Source of the DNA: CAYVBE01 sp964448935
Lineage (GTDB): Bacteria; Planctomycetota; Brocadiia; SM23-32
NCBI GenBank assembly: GCA_964448935.1
Contig: CAYVBE010000022.1
Span: 1-33,069, forward strand
Direction of reading: 5' to 3'
Length of the DNA: 33,069 nt
The stretch's first letter is position 1. Every line of letters begins with the position of its first letter. Shown piece by piece: positions 7,927 through 14,953 of this stretch. The notes below the pieces were generated by a model that worked only from the letters and a program-made list of their open reading frames with translations, ran no database searches and was not told where the DNA came from. A program made the position numbers and the translations under genes.

Positions 7927-7955
7927 AGTCTACGCGCGGTGTCCCTGTCTGTCAA
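7927..7955 (-). promoter_or_regulatory. Promoter for the aldolase-like gene
   Basis: Minus-strand TTGACA (7950-7955), a perfect -35, and TAGACT (7927-7932) are 17 nt apart, facing the aldolase-like gene that starts at 7849. Confidence 0.6.
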
Positions 7956-7970
7956 ACTTCGGAGGCAACG

Positions 7971-9389
7971 GTGCCCGATCCGTCCGACCGGCTTCGCTCT
8001 TACGGGGACGCGATAGGCTTCCTGGAAGAGTCCCTCGACTACGAGAAGCGGAAGACCTGGTCCTACAACGTGCGCACCCTGAACCTGGACCGGACGCGGA
8101 AGCTGCTGGCCGCCCTGGGCAATCCGCAGGAACGGTTCCGCATCATCCACGTGGCCGGGACGAAGGGCAAGGGCACCACGGCCGGCGCGGCGGCGCACGT
8201 GCTCAGCCGCTGCGGCCACACCACGGGGCTGCTTACCTCACCCCACCTGATAACGCACCGGGAGCGAATCCGGGTGGACGGCCGCATGATCAGTAAGCGG
8301 GAGTTCCTCGAATCCGTCCGGGCGCTGGAGGCATACGTCCGGGAGAAACACCGGGAGGAACGGGAGCAGCATCTGCGCTCGCCCACGTACTTCGAGCTGC
8401 TCACCGGGGTGGCCTTTCACCATTTCGCCAGGCGACGGGCGGAGTGGGCAGCGGTCGAGGTGGGCCTTGGCGGCCGCCTGGATTCAACCAACGTGGTCAA
8501 ACCTGCCTGTTGTATTATCACCGCCATCGGCTACGACCACATGGACAAGCTGGGAGACACCATCGAGGCGATCGCGGGCGAGAAGGCCGGCATCCTGAAG
8601 GAGGGCGTGCCGGTGGTCCTGGGCAGGCAGCGCTATCCCGGTGCATTGCGCACGCTGCGGGCGGTCGCCGACGAGCGGCACTGCCCGCGATGGGAAGTCG
8701 GCCGGGAGCTGACGGTCACTCAGGCGGAAGCGCTCAGCGCGCCCGCCGACCGCCGCGAAGACCCGGTGGGGTGGCGCTTCTCGATGAAGACCCCCGGTGC
8801 GAACTACGACGACGTGTACACCCCGCTGCTGGGTCGGCACCAGTTGGACAACCTGGTGGCCGCCGTGGGCGCGTTGGAGTTGACGTCCCGGTCCACCGCG
8901 CTGGAGACCGATCCGGCGCTGACCGCCGACGCGCTGGCCGACTACACCGTGCCCGGGCGCATGGAGCTTCTGCAGCGCAGCCCGGCCGTCATTCTGGACG
9001 TCGCGCACACCGGGGAGTCCGTCGAGGGGCTGACGGAGGCGCTGGAGGCCCATTTCCCCGGCAGGCCGGTGCACGTGGTCTTCGGCTGCTCGCTGCACAA
9101 GAACGTGCGCGGGATGCTGGAGCAGTTGCGCGGCCGATGCGCGTCATTCGTGGCCACACAGGCCCGCAGCCCCCGGGCACTGCCCGCGCAGGACGTGCTG
9201 GACGAGGCGCGGCGGGTGGGCCTGGAGCCGGAGGGCGGGCTGGAACTGGAGCCCGACTCGTGGGACGCCGCCCGGCGGGCCTTGGCGGCCGCAGGGCCCG
9301 CCGACGTGGTTTGCATCACCGGCTCCTTCTTCACCACCGGCGAGGTCCGCGAGCGCTGGCTGGCGGAAGGGTTGACCGCCGGCGGTTGA
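7971..9389 (+). CDS. folC: Folylpolyglutamate synthase / dihydrofolate synthase FolC
   Basis: FolC adds glutamate to dihydropteroate and/or folates with ATP, in the cytoplasm. The 472-residue protein is a Mur-ligase-type enzyme with the ATP-binding loop VAGTKGKGTT, TSPHL, VGLGGRLDSTN and the strongly conserved block AIAGEKAGILKEGVPVV. A C-terminal domain holds VILDVAHTGESVEGL, where FolC normally has DGAHN, so the H is kept and the N is changed. The GTG at 7971 is chosen because GGAGG (7961-7965) lies 5 nt upstream. The open frame runs further upstream into the divergent promoter region but has no homology there. It is slightly longer than typical FolC. bioB follows from its own promoter. Confidence 0.92.
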   Translation: MPDPSDRLRSYGDAIGFLEESLDYEKRKTWSYNVRTLNLDRTRKLLAALGNPQERFRIIHVAGTKGKGTTAGAAAHVLSRCGHTTGLLTSPHLITHRERIRVDGRMISKREFLESVRALEAYVREKHREEREQHLRSPTYFELLTGVAFHHFARRRAEWAAVEVGLGGRLDSTNVVKPACCIITAIGYDHMDKLGDTIEAIAGEKAGILKEGVPVVLGRQRYPGALRTLRAVADERHCPRWEVGRELTVTQAEALSAPADRREDPVGWRFSMKTPGANYDDVYTPLLGRHQLDNLVAAVGALELTSRSTALETDPALTADALADYTVPGRMELLQRSPAVILDVAHTGESVEGLTEALEAHFPGRPVHVVFGCSLHKNVRGMLEQLRGRCASFVATQARSPRALPAQDVLDEARRVGLEPEGGLELEPDSWDAARRALAAAGPADVVCITGSFFTTGEVRERWLAEGLTAGG

Positions 9390-9402
9390 ACCCCGGCAGC
9401 GG

Positions 9403-9432
9403 TTGCCACTCCGTCCGCGCGAACCCTATAAT
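9403..9432 (+). promoter_or_regulatory. Biotin operon promoter
   Basis: TTGCCA (9403-9408) and a perfect TATAAT (9427-9432) are separated by 18 nt, just after the folC stop. The predicted transcription start near 9439 leaves a short leader to bioB. I see no AACC-N15-GGTT palindrome of the E. coli BirA operator type around it. Confidence 0.65.
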
Positions 9433-9463
9433 GAACCCACCGATCCGGCCCTTCTCCACGAGA

Positions 9464-10390
9464 ATGCACATGCGCGATCTGCAGGACGTCCTGGCGCTCT
9501 ACGACACGCCCCTTGCCGAGCTGGCGGCGCAGGCGGACCAATGCCGCCGGGACGGCGTGGGCGACGCGCTGGAGGTGTGCGGCATCATCAACGCCAAGGC
9601 CGGCCGGTGCAGCGAGGACTGCAGATACTGCGCCCAGTCCGCCCGGCACCGGACCGGCATCACCGAATACCCCCTGAAGCCGGTCTCGGAGATGCTCGCC
9701 GCCGCCGAACACGCCGCAGAAGCCGCGTGCGCGCGGTTCGGGATCGTCACCAGCGGGCCGACGCTGGACGAGGAGGAGCTGGACCGGGTTGCCGAGGCCG
9801 TGCGCGCGATCACCGGCGAGACGGGATGCGGGGTCTGCGCCTCCCTGGGCGCGCTGAGCCCGGAGCAGTTCGGCCGCCTGCGTGACGCCGGTCTCAGCCG
9901 CTACAATCACAACATCGAGACGTCCCCCGAGCACTTCGGCCGGATTGTGACCACCCACAGTTTCGAGGACCGGGTGCGGACGGCGCGAGCCGCCGCAGAG
10001 GCCGGATTGCAGGTCTGCTGCGGAGGCATCATCGGCATGGGCGAGACCCGCGGAGACCGCGCGGCAATGGCGCTTACGCTCCGAGATATGGACGTGGATT
10101 CCGTTCCCATCAACATCCTGATGCCGGTCCCTGGCACGCCGCTGGAGGACGTGGAGCCCATCGGCCCGATCGAGGCCCTGCGGACCATCGCGGTGTTCCG
10201 CATCCTGATGCCCGGCAGGACGATCAAGCTGGCGGGCGGACGCGAGAGCGGACTGGGCGATTTCCAGGGAATGGCGTTCATGGCCGGCGCGAACGGGCTG
10301 ATCCTGGGCGATTACCTGACCCGGCGGGGCCGCCCGGTGGAGCAAGACCGCTTACTTCTGGAGGCCGTCCGCGAGGCATGGACGATCTGA
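9464..10390 (+). CDS. bioB: Biotin synthase BioB (radical SAM)
   Basis: BioB inserts sulfur into dethiobiotin in the last step of biotin synthesis, using radical SAM chemistry and an auxiliary [2Fe-2S] cluster. The cluster-binding CSEDCRYC is at residues 49-56 (C49, C53, C56). Further BioB marks are GIINAKAG, YNHNIETS, CCGGIIGMGE, the SVPINILMPVPGTPLE segment and GGRESGLGDFQ, which carries the arginine that ligates the second cluster. I place the start at ATG 9464 (308 residues). ATG 9470 is a near-equal choice. ATG 9431 overlaps the TATAAT box and cannot be used by that transcript. No strong Shine-Dalgarno is visible. bioF starts 13 nt before the bioB stop, so the two are coupled. The protein is shorter than E. 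coli BioB (346 residues) but complete in motifs. Confidence 0.95.
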   Translation: MHMRDLQDVLALYDTPLAELAAQADQCRRDGVGDALEVCGIINAKAGRCSEDCRYCAQSARHRTGITEYPLKPVSEMLAAAEHAAEAACARFGIVTSGPTLDEEELDRVAEAVRAITGETGCGVCASLGALSPEQFGRLRDAGLSRYNHNIETSPEHFGRIVTTHSFEDRVRTARAAAEAGLQVCCGGIIGMGETRGDRAAMALTLRDMDVDSVPINILMPVPGTPLEDVEPIGPIEALRTIAVFRILMPGRTIKLAGGRESGLGDFQGMAFMAGANGLILGDYLTRRGRPVEQDRLLLEAVREAWTI

Positions 10391-11544
10391 GAAGTTTCCT
10401 GGAGCGCCGCCGCGAGGAGGGCATTCTACGTGAGCTGGCTCCCGCTGAGGCACGCAGCCCGGGCCGCGTCGTCATCGAGGGGCGCGAGCTCGTTGATTTT
10501 TCCTCGAACGATTACCTCGGTTTCTCGTCGGAACCGGCCCTGAAGAAGGCCGCGGAGGAGGCGGTCCGCCGGCTCGGGACCGGGTCGGGCGCCTCCCGGC
10601 TGATGAGCGGCGACCTGGACCTGCACCACGAGCTGGAGCGCGAGGTCGCCGCTTTCAAGGGCAAGGAAGCGGCCCTGCTGTTCAATTCCGGCTACCAGGC
10701 CAACGTGGGCATCATCCCGGCCCTGGCCGGGCGCGAGGACGCCGTCTTCGCGGACCGGGCCGCCCACGCCAGCCTGCTGGACGGCATACTGCTGTCGCGG
10801 ACCGAGCACTATCGCTTTCGCCACAACGATACGGAGCACCTGGCCGACCTGCTGGAGCGGCACCGGGCGGATCACAGGAACGCGCTGATCGTCACGGAGA
10901 CGGTCTTCAGCATGGACGGCGACCTGGCTCCGCTGCCCGATCTGGTGGACCTGAAAGAGCGCCACGGCTGCCGCCTGCTGGTGGACGAGGCGCACGCCAC
11001 GGGCGTCTTCGGCCCGCGTGGGAGCGGCCGCGTGGAAGGGACCGGGCTGTCCGACAGGGTGGAGTTTGTGATGGGCACGTTCAGCAAGGCGCTGGGCGGA
11101 TTCGGCGCCTACCTGGCGACCGACGCCGTGGCCGTCGAGTATCTGGTGAACGCGGCGAGGAGCTTCGTGTATTCGACCGCGCTGCCGCCGTCCGTGGTCG
11201 CGGCCGACCTGGCGGCCGTCCGACTGTGTCGAGAAGGGCCGGAGCGCGGCACCGAACTGCTGGCAAAGGCCGACCGCTTCCGGCGCCGCCTCCGGGAACA
11301 TGGCTGGCAGGTGAAGGGAGAGAGCCAGATCGTGCCGGTCCTGGTGGGCGAGAGCGGGACAGCGGTCCGGCTGGCGGCACGGCTGCGGGAGCGCGGGATC
11401 TACGTCCTGCCCGTCCGCCCGCCCACGGTGCCAGAGGCCAGCGCACGGCTCCGTTTTTCGCTCTGCAGCCGGCACGCGGACGAGCAACTGGAGAGAGTTC
11501 TGGAGGCCCTGGGTGAACCCGAGAAACCGGCCGGAAGCGGATGA
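10378..11544 (+). CDS. bioF: 8-amino-7-oxononanoate synthase BioF
   Basis: BioF condenses pimeloyl-ACP (or CoA) with alanine, using pyridoxal phosphate, to start biotin ring assembly. The 388-residue protein is full length. It shows DFSSNDYLGFSSEP, GTGSGASRLMSG, LFNSGYQAN, the cofactor-contacting LLVDEAHATGVFG (200-212) and the Schiff-base lysine K237 in GTFSKALGGFG. The C-terminal small domain contains the expected VLPVRPPTVP. The ATG at 10378 overlaps the end of bioB by 13 nt. The bioH-like gene begins inside its last codons. It acts in the cytoplasm between the BioC/BioH pimelate steps and BioA. Confidence 0.96.
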   Translation: MDDLRSFLERRREEGILRELAPAEARSPGRVVIEGRELVDFSSNDYLGFSSEPALKKAAEEAVRRLGTGSGASRLMSGDLDLHHELEREVAAFKGKEAALLFNSGYQANVGIIPALAGREDAVFADRAAHASLLDGILLSRTEHYRFRHNDTEHLADLLERHRADHRNALIVTETVFSMDGDLAPLPDLVDLKERHGCRLLVDEAHATGVFGPRGSGRVEGTGLSDRVEFVMGTFSKALGGFGAYLATDAVAVEYLVNAARSFVYSTALPPSVVAADLAAVRLCREGPERGTELLAKADRFRRRLREHGWQVKGESQIVPVLVGESGTAVRLAARLRERGIYVLPVRPPTVPEASARLRFSLCSRHADEQLERVLEALGEPEKPAGSG

Positions 11545-12172
11545 AAGCGGCCAAGAGCGCGTCATACTGATCCCCGGCTGGGCGACCGACTGGCGGGTGT
11601 TCGGCCTGCGGGAATGGCCCCCGGGCTGGCGCGCCGGGCGCGGCATCCCGGAGGCCGGGATGCTGAAGGACGACCCGGTCACGCTGGTCGGCTGGTCGCT
11701 GGGAGGTTACATTGCCCTGGAGATGGCCCGAGAGCACCCGGAGGATGTCGGCAGGCTTGTGCTGGTCGGAGTCAGGCCGCGCTACCCGGCGGAGGAGATA
11801 GAAGCGGTGCGGGGCGCCGTACAACAGGAACGGCGTGGCTTTCTGTCGCGATTCTACCGGCGGTGTTTCCTGCCCGACCTGTCGGGCGCATACCGGCGTT
11901 TCAGGAAGGAATTGCTGCCGGAGTATCTGGAAGACATGCAGACGAACCTGCTTGTGGAGGGACTGGATTACCTGGCGCGGCAGTCGGTGGAGCCGGATGG
12001 ACTGCCGGACTGCCCGGTGACCTTTGTGCACGGCGAAGAGGACCGCGTGGCGCCGGTGGCCGAGACACGCCGGCTGGCCGCGCAGGCATCCGGTGCGGAG
12101 TTGAAAGTCTTCCCGGGCGTCGGGCACGCGGCTTTCCTGGCGAAGGGATTTGTGAGGGAGGCGGCGGAATGA
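11513..12172 (+). CDS. bioH: BioH-like pimeloyl-ACP methyl ester esterase (alpha/beta hydrolase)
   Basis: This 219-residue alpha/beta hydrolase sits between bioF and bioC. The likely role is removal of the methyl group that BioC adds, releasing pimeloyl-ACP for BioF. Its catalytic triad can be read as S62 in VGWSLGGY, D177 in VHGEEDRVAP and H205 in GVGHAAF. The oxyanion region is IPGWATDW rather than the usual HG-W. It is shorter than E. coli BioH (256 residues), mainly before the nucleophile, so it is a compact form. BioG and other isofunctional esterases are alternatives, and the symbol rests on context plus fold. The GTG at 11513 has GGAGG (11502-11506) 6 nt upstream and overlaps the end of bioF by 32 nt. 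The stop overlaps the bioC start (ATGA). Confidence 0.75.
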   Translation: MNPRNRPEADESGQERVILIPGWATDWRVFGLREWPPGWRAGRGIPEAGMLKDDPVTLVGWSLGGYIALEMAREHPEDVGRLVLVGVRPRYPAEEIEAVRGAVQQERRGFLSRFYRRCFLPDLSGAYRRFRKELLPEYLEDMQTNLLVEGLDYLARQSVEPDGLPDCPVTFVHGEEDRVAPVAETRRLAAQASGAELKVFPGVGHAAFLAKGFVREAAE

Positions 12173-12930
12173 CGGAATCGGCGGTCATAGACCGGTTCGC
12201 GGCGGTGGCCGACGAATACGACCGCCATGCCGCGCCGCAGCAGTGGGCGGCGGCGGACTTGCTGGACTTCACGCAGGTGGAGCGGCCCCGGACCGTGCTG
12301 GAGCCCGGCTGCGGAACGGGCCTCTACACCCGCATGTTAAGGGACGCCTTCCCGGACGCCGACATCCGCGCCGTGGACGTCTGCCCCCAGATGCTGGCCG
12401 TAGCGCGGGGGCGGCAGGACTGCGCCGGCATCGAGTTCGTTCAGGCCGACGCCGAGGACCCGCTCCCGGGTGCGTACGACCTGATTACGTCGAATGCCAC
12501 CTTCCAGTGGTTCCGACACCTGCCGGAGACGCTGGACCGCTACGCGGAGATGCTGACCGAGGAGGCCGCGCTGACCTTCTCCTTCTTCGGCCCCGGCACC
12601 TACGCCGAACTGGATACGGCGCTCCGCCAGGTTCTGGGCGCTTCCGCCCGCGTCACGGCCACGCGGTTCACCGACGCGGACGCCCTTTCGAAGATGATGC
12701 ACGACGCCTTCGGTCACGTCCGGGTGGAGCAGACGCGATACACGCAGTCCTTCAACTCCGTCTGGGAACTGCTGCGGAGCATCAAATACACGGGCACGCG
12801 CGGCCCGGCGCCGGAGGACACGCTGTTCTGGACGCCGTCGCTCATCAGAAAACTCGACCGCGCCTACCCGCGGCGCGAAGGGCGGATAGAGGCGACGTAT
12901 CAGGTCCATCTCTGCGAGGGAAGACCATGA
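12169..12930 (+). CDS. bioC: Malonyl-ACP O-methyltransferase BioC
   Basis: BioC methylates the free carboxyl of malonyl-ACP with SAM, so that fatty-acid synthesis can elongate it to pimeloyl-ACP methyl ester. The 253-residue protein begins with the BioC-typical IDRFAAVADEYDRHAAPQ and has the SAM loop VLEPGCGTGLYT (43-54), AVDVCPQML and the post-I motif. The BioC-characteristic LITSNATFQWF follows, then LTFSFFGPGTYAEL. The C-terminal part (LLRSIKYTGTRG) also matches BioC rather than generic methyltransferases. The ATG at 12169 overlaps the bioH-like stop as ATGA, and its own stop overlaps the bioD start in the same way. Confidence 0.93.
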   Translation: MTESAVIDRFAAVADEYDRHAAPQQWAAADLLDFTQVERPRTVLEPGCGTGLYTRMLRDAFPDADIRAVDVCPQMLAVARGRQDCAGIEFVQADAEDPLPGAYDLITSNATFQWFRHLPETLDRYAEMLTEEAALTFSFFGPGTYAELDTALRQVLGASARVTATRFTDADALSKMMHDAFGHVRVEQTRYTQSFNSVWELLRSIKYTGTRGPAPEDTLFWTPSLIRKLDRAYPRREGRIEATYQVHLCEGRP

Positions 12931-13616
12931 GCGGGCTCTTCGTAACCGGCACCGACACCGAGGTGGGCAAGTCCGTTATCACCGGATACCTGACCGCCTA
13001 CCTGCGGGAGACCGGGCGGTCCGTCGTGACGCAGAAATGGGTGCAGACGGGCTGCGACGAGGGCGCCATGGACCTGGCGGTCCATGCAGCCCCGGGGGGC
13101 GAGAAACCGGAAGAACTGGATAATTCCGCTCGCTGTCCCTACAGGTTCGGTTTCCCCGCATCGCCCCATCTGGCGGCGGCCCTGGAAGGCGGCGCCGTTG
13201 ATCCGGACCGCATCCGGTCTGCCTACCGCCAACTCGAGGGGGGATATGACGTGGTGCTGGTCGAGGGCGTCGGCGGACTGGCCGTGCCGCTGACCGAGGA
13301 CCTGCTGCTGGGCGACCTGGTGGCCGAGCTGGGCCTTCCCGCGCTGGTGGTTGTCGCCAATCGGCTGGGGTGCATCAACCATTCGCTCCTGACCATAGAG
13401 GCGCTGCAGGGCCGCAATATCCCTGTGGTTGGCCTGGTGTTCAACCGCCTCTCCCGCGAAGGGGAGCCGGAGATACTGCGGGACAATCCGCGGATCGTCT
13501 CCACGGTTTCCGGCGTTCCCGTGCTGGGCGAGATGCCTTACCTGAGCGACCCGAGCCGGGGCGCGGAACAGTTCCGGACCATCGGCGATGAACTTATGGA
13601 ACATTGGGAACCATGA
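12927..13616 (+). CDS. bioD: Dethiobiotin synthetase BioD
   Basis: BioD closes the ureido ring of dethiobiotin from diaminopelargonate, CO2 and ATP. The 229-residue protein starts with the P-loop GTDTEVGKS (8-16). It contains TQKWVQTGC, in place of the common KPVQTG, the catalytic-site segment RFGFPASPHLAA, the VLVEGVGGLAVPL box and the base-recognition region VVVANRLGCINHSLLT. All expected motifs are present. ATGA overlaps join it to bioC upstream and bioA downstream. Confidence 0.95.
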   Translation: MSGLFVTGTDTEVGKSVITGYLTAYLRETGRSVVTQKWVQTGCDEGAMDLAVHAAPGGEKPEELDNSARCPYRFGFPASPHLAAALEGGAVDPDRIRSAYRQLEGGYDVVLVEGVGGLAVPLTEDLLLGDLVAELGLPALVVVANRLGCINHSLLTIEALQGRNIPVVGLVFNRLSREGEPEILRDNPRIVSTVSGVPVLGEMPYLSDPSRGAEQFRTIGDELMEHWEP

Positions 13617-14953
13617 ACGACTGGCTGCGCAAAGACCTGAAGTACAACTGGCACCCCTACACCCAGATGAGCCGGCTGGAGGCGGAGCCGCCGCTGCTGA
13701 TCGAGCGCGCGGAAGGGGTGAAGCTTTTCGACGCCGACGGTCGCTGGTACTACGACGCCATATCGAGCTGGTGGTGCAACGTCCACGGCCACGGCCACCC
13801 GCGCATCCGCGAGGCGATCGAGAAGCAGATGCGCGAGCTCGACCACGTTCTGTTTGCGGCGGTGACGCACCGCCCCGCCATCGAGCTGTCGGAGCGCCTG
13901 GTCAGCATCGCACCTCCTGGGCTGGAGCGGGTGTTCTACTCGGACGACGGCTCGACCGCCGTGGAGGTGGCCCTCAAGATGTCCCTGCAGCACTGGCGCA
14001 ACCGGGGCCGGCCGGAGAAGTGCCGTTTCGTCTGCCTGGAGCCCGGCTACCACGGGGACACCATCGGGTGCATGAGCGTCAGCGGGGTGGGGTCCTTCCG
14101 GCGGGCCTTCGGGTCTGTCATGTTCGATTCTCTGGGCGTTCCCGCCCCGTACTGCTTCCGCTGCCCGATGGGGCTCGACCGGGAGCAGTGCTCGCTGGAG
14201 TGCCTTGATCTGCTGGAGGAAACGGTGAGCAAGAACGCCGATACCATCGCCGCGCTCATCATGGAGCCGCTGCTGCTGGCGGCGGGCGGGATGATCGTCT
14301 ATCCCGCCGAGTACCTGCGGAGGGCCGCCGAGTTGGCCGACCGCTGGGGCGTGCAGCTCATACTGGACGAGGTGGCCACGGGCTTCGGCCGCACCGGCAC
14401 CATGTTCGCTTGCGAGCAGGCCGAGGTCAGCCCGGACTTCCTCTGCCTCTCCAAAGGCCTGACCTCCGGCACCATGCCGCTGGCCGCCACGCTGACGACC
14501 GGCGAGGTCTATGACTCCTTCCTGGGCGAGGCCGGGGGCGCCACCACCTTCTACCACGGCCACACCTACACCGCTAACCCCATCGGCTGCGCGGCGGCTA
14601 TGGCCAGCCTGGAGACGTTCGAGGAGGAGGGCACGCTGTCCAACGTGCACGAGCGCGCGGGAGAACTGGCCGAGGCGGTCCGGCAGTGGGCGGACCTGCC
14701 CCATGTTGCCGATGTCCGCAATCTGGGCATGGTGGCCGCGGCCGAGCTGGTGCGGGAGGAGCCCTCAAACGAGCCGCTCCCGGCCTGGGACCCGCTGCTG
14801 CGGGCCATCTACCAGGGAGCGCTGGACAACCATCTGCTGCTGCGGCCACTCGGCAATGTCGTGTATCTCTACCCGCCGCTCTGCGTGAGCGCCGACGAAC
14901 TGGCCGACATGGCGGGCCGGGCCTTCGAGGTGCTGGCCCAGGTGCTGTCCTGA
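13613..14953 (+). CDS. bioA: Adenosylmethionine-8-amino-7-oxononanoate aminotransferase BioA
   Basis: BioA transfers an amino group, usually from SAM, to 8-amino-7-oxononanoate with pyridoxal phosphate to give 7,8-diaminopelargonate. The 446-residue protein shows the BioA start WHPYTQM, ISSWWCNVHGHGHP, FYSDDGSTAVEVALKM, PGYHGDTIG, LDEVATGFGRTG, the PLP lysine K281 in CLSKGLTSG, and YHGHTYTANP. The ATG at 13613 overlaps the bioD stop (ATGA). A TTG at 13604 would add three residues and is less likely. It is the last gene of the operon. The last 85 nt are overlapped on the opposite strand by the comEC 3' end. Confidence 0.96.
   Translation: MNDWLRKDLKYNWHPYTQMSRLEAEPPLLIERAEGVKLFDADGRWYYDAISSWWCNVHGHGHPRIREAIEKQMRELDHVLFAAVTHRPAIELSERLVSIAPPGLERVFYSDDGSTAVEVALKMSLQHWRNRGRPEKCRFVCLEPGYHGDTIGCMSVSGVGSFRRAFGSVMFDSLGVPAPYCFRCPMGLDREQCSLECLDLLEETVSKNADTIAALIMEPLLLAAGGMIVYPAEYLRRAAELADRWGVQLILDEVATGFGRTGTMFACEQAEVSPDFLCLSKGLTSGTMPLAATLTTGEVYDSFLGEAGGATTFYHGHTYTANPIGCAAAMASLETFEEEGTLSNVHERAGELAEAVRQWADLPHVADVRNLGMVAAAELVREEPSNEPLPAWDPLLRAIYQGALDNHLLLRPLGNVVYLYPPLCVSADELADMAGRAFEVLAQVLS

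Noticed and set aside
9375..9386. Perfect palindrome ACCGCCGGCGGT at the folC stop as a terminator
   Set aside because: It is short and lacks a T tract; it lies inside the last folC codons.
9401..9425. GGTT-N17-AACC around the bioB promoter as a BirA operator
   Set aside because: The BirA operator has the opposite orientation (AACC then GGTT) with longer arms. Four-base arms in this region can arise by chance.
8942..10345. 467-codon frame antisense to folC and bioB
   Set aside because: It is a shadow of two well supported genes, has no motifs or ribosome-binding site, and would cross the bioB promoter.
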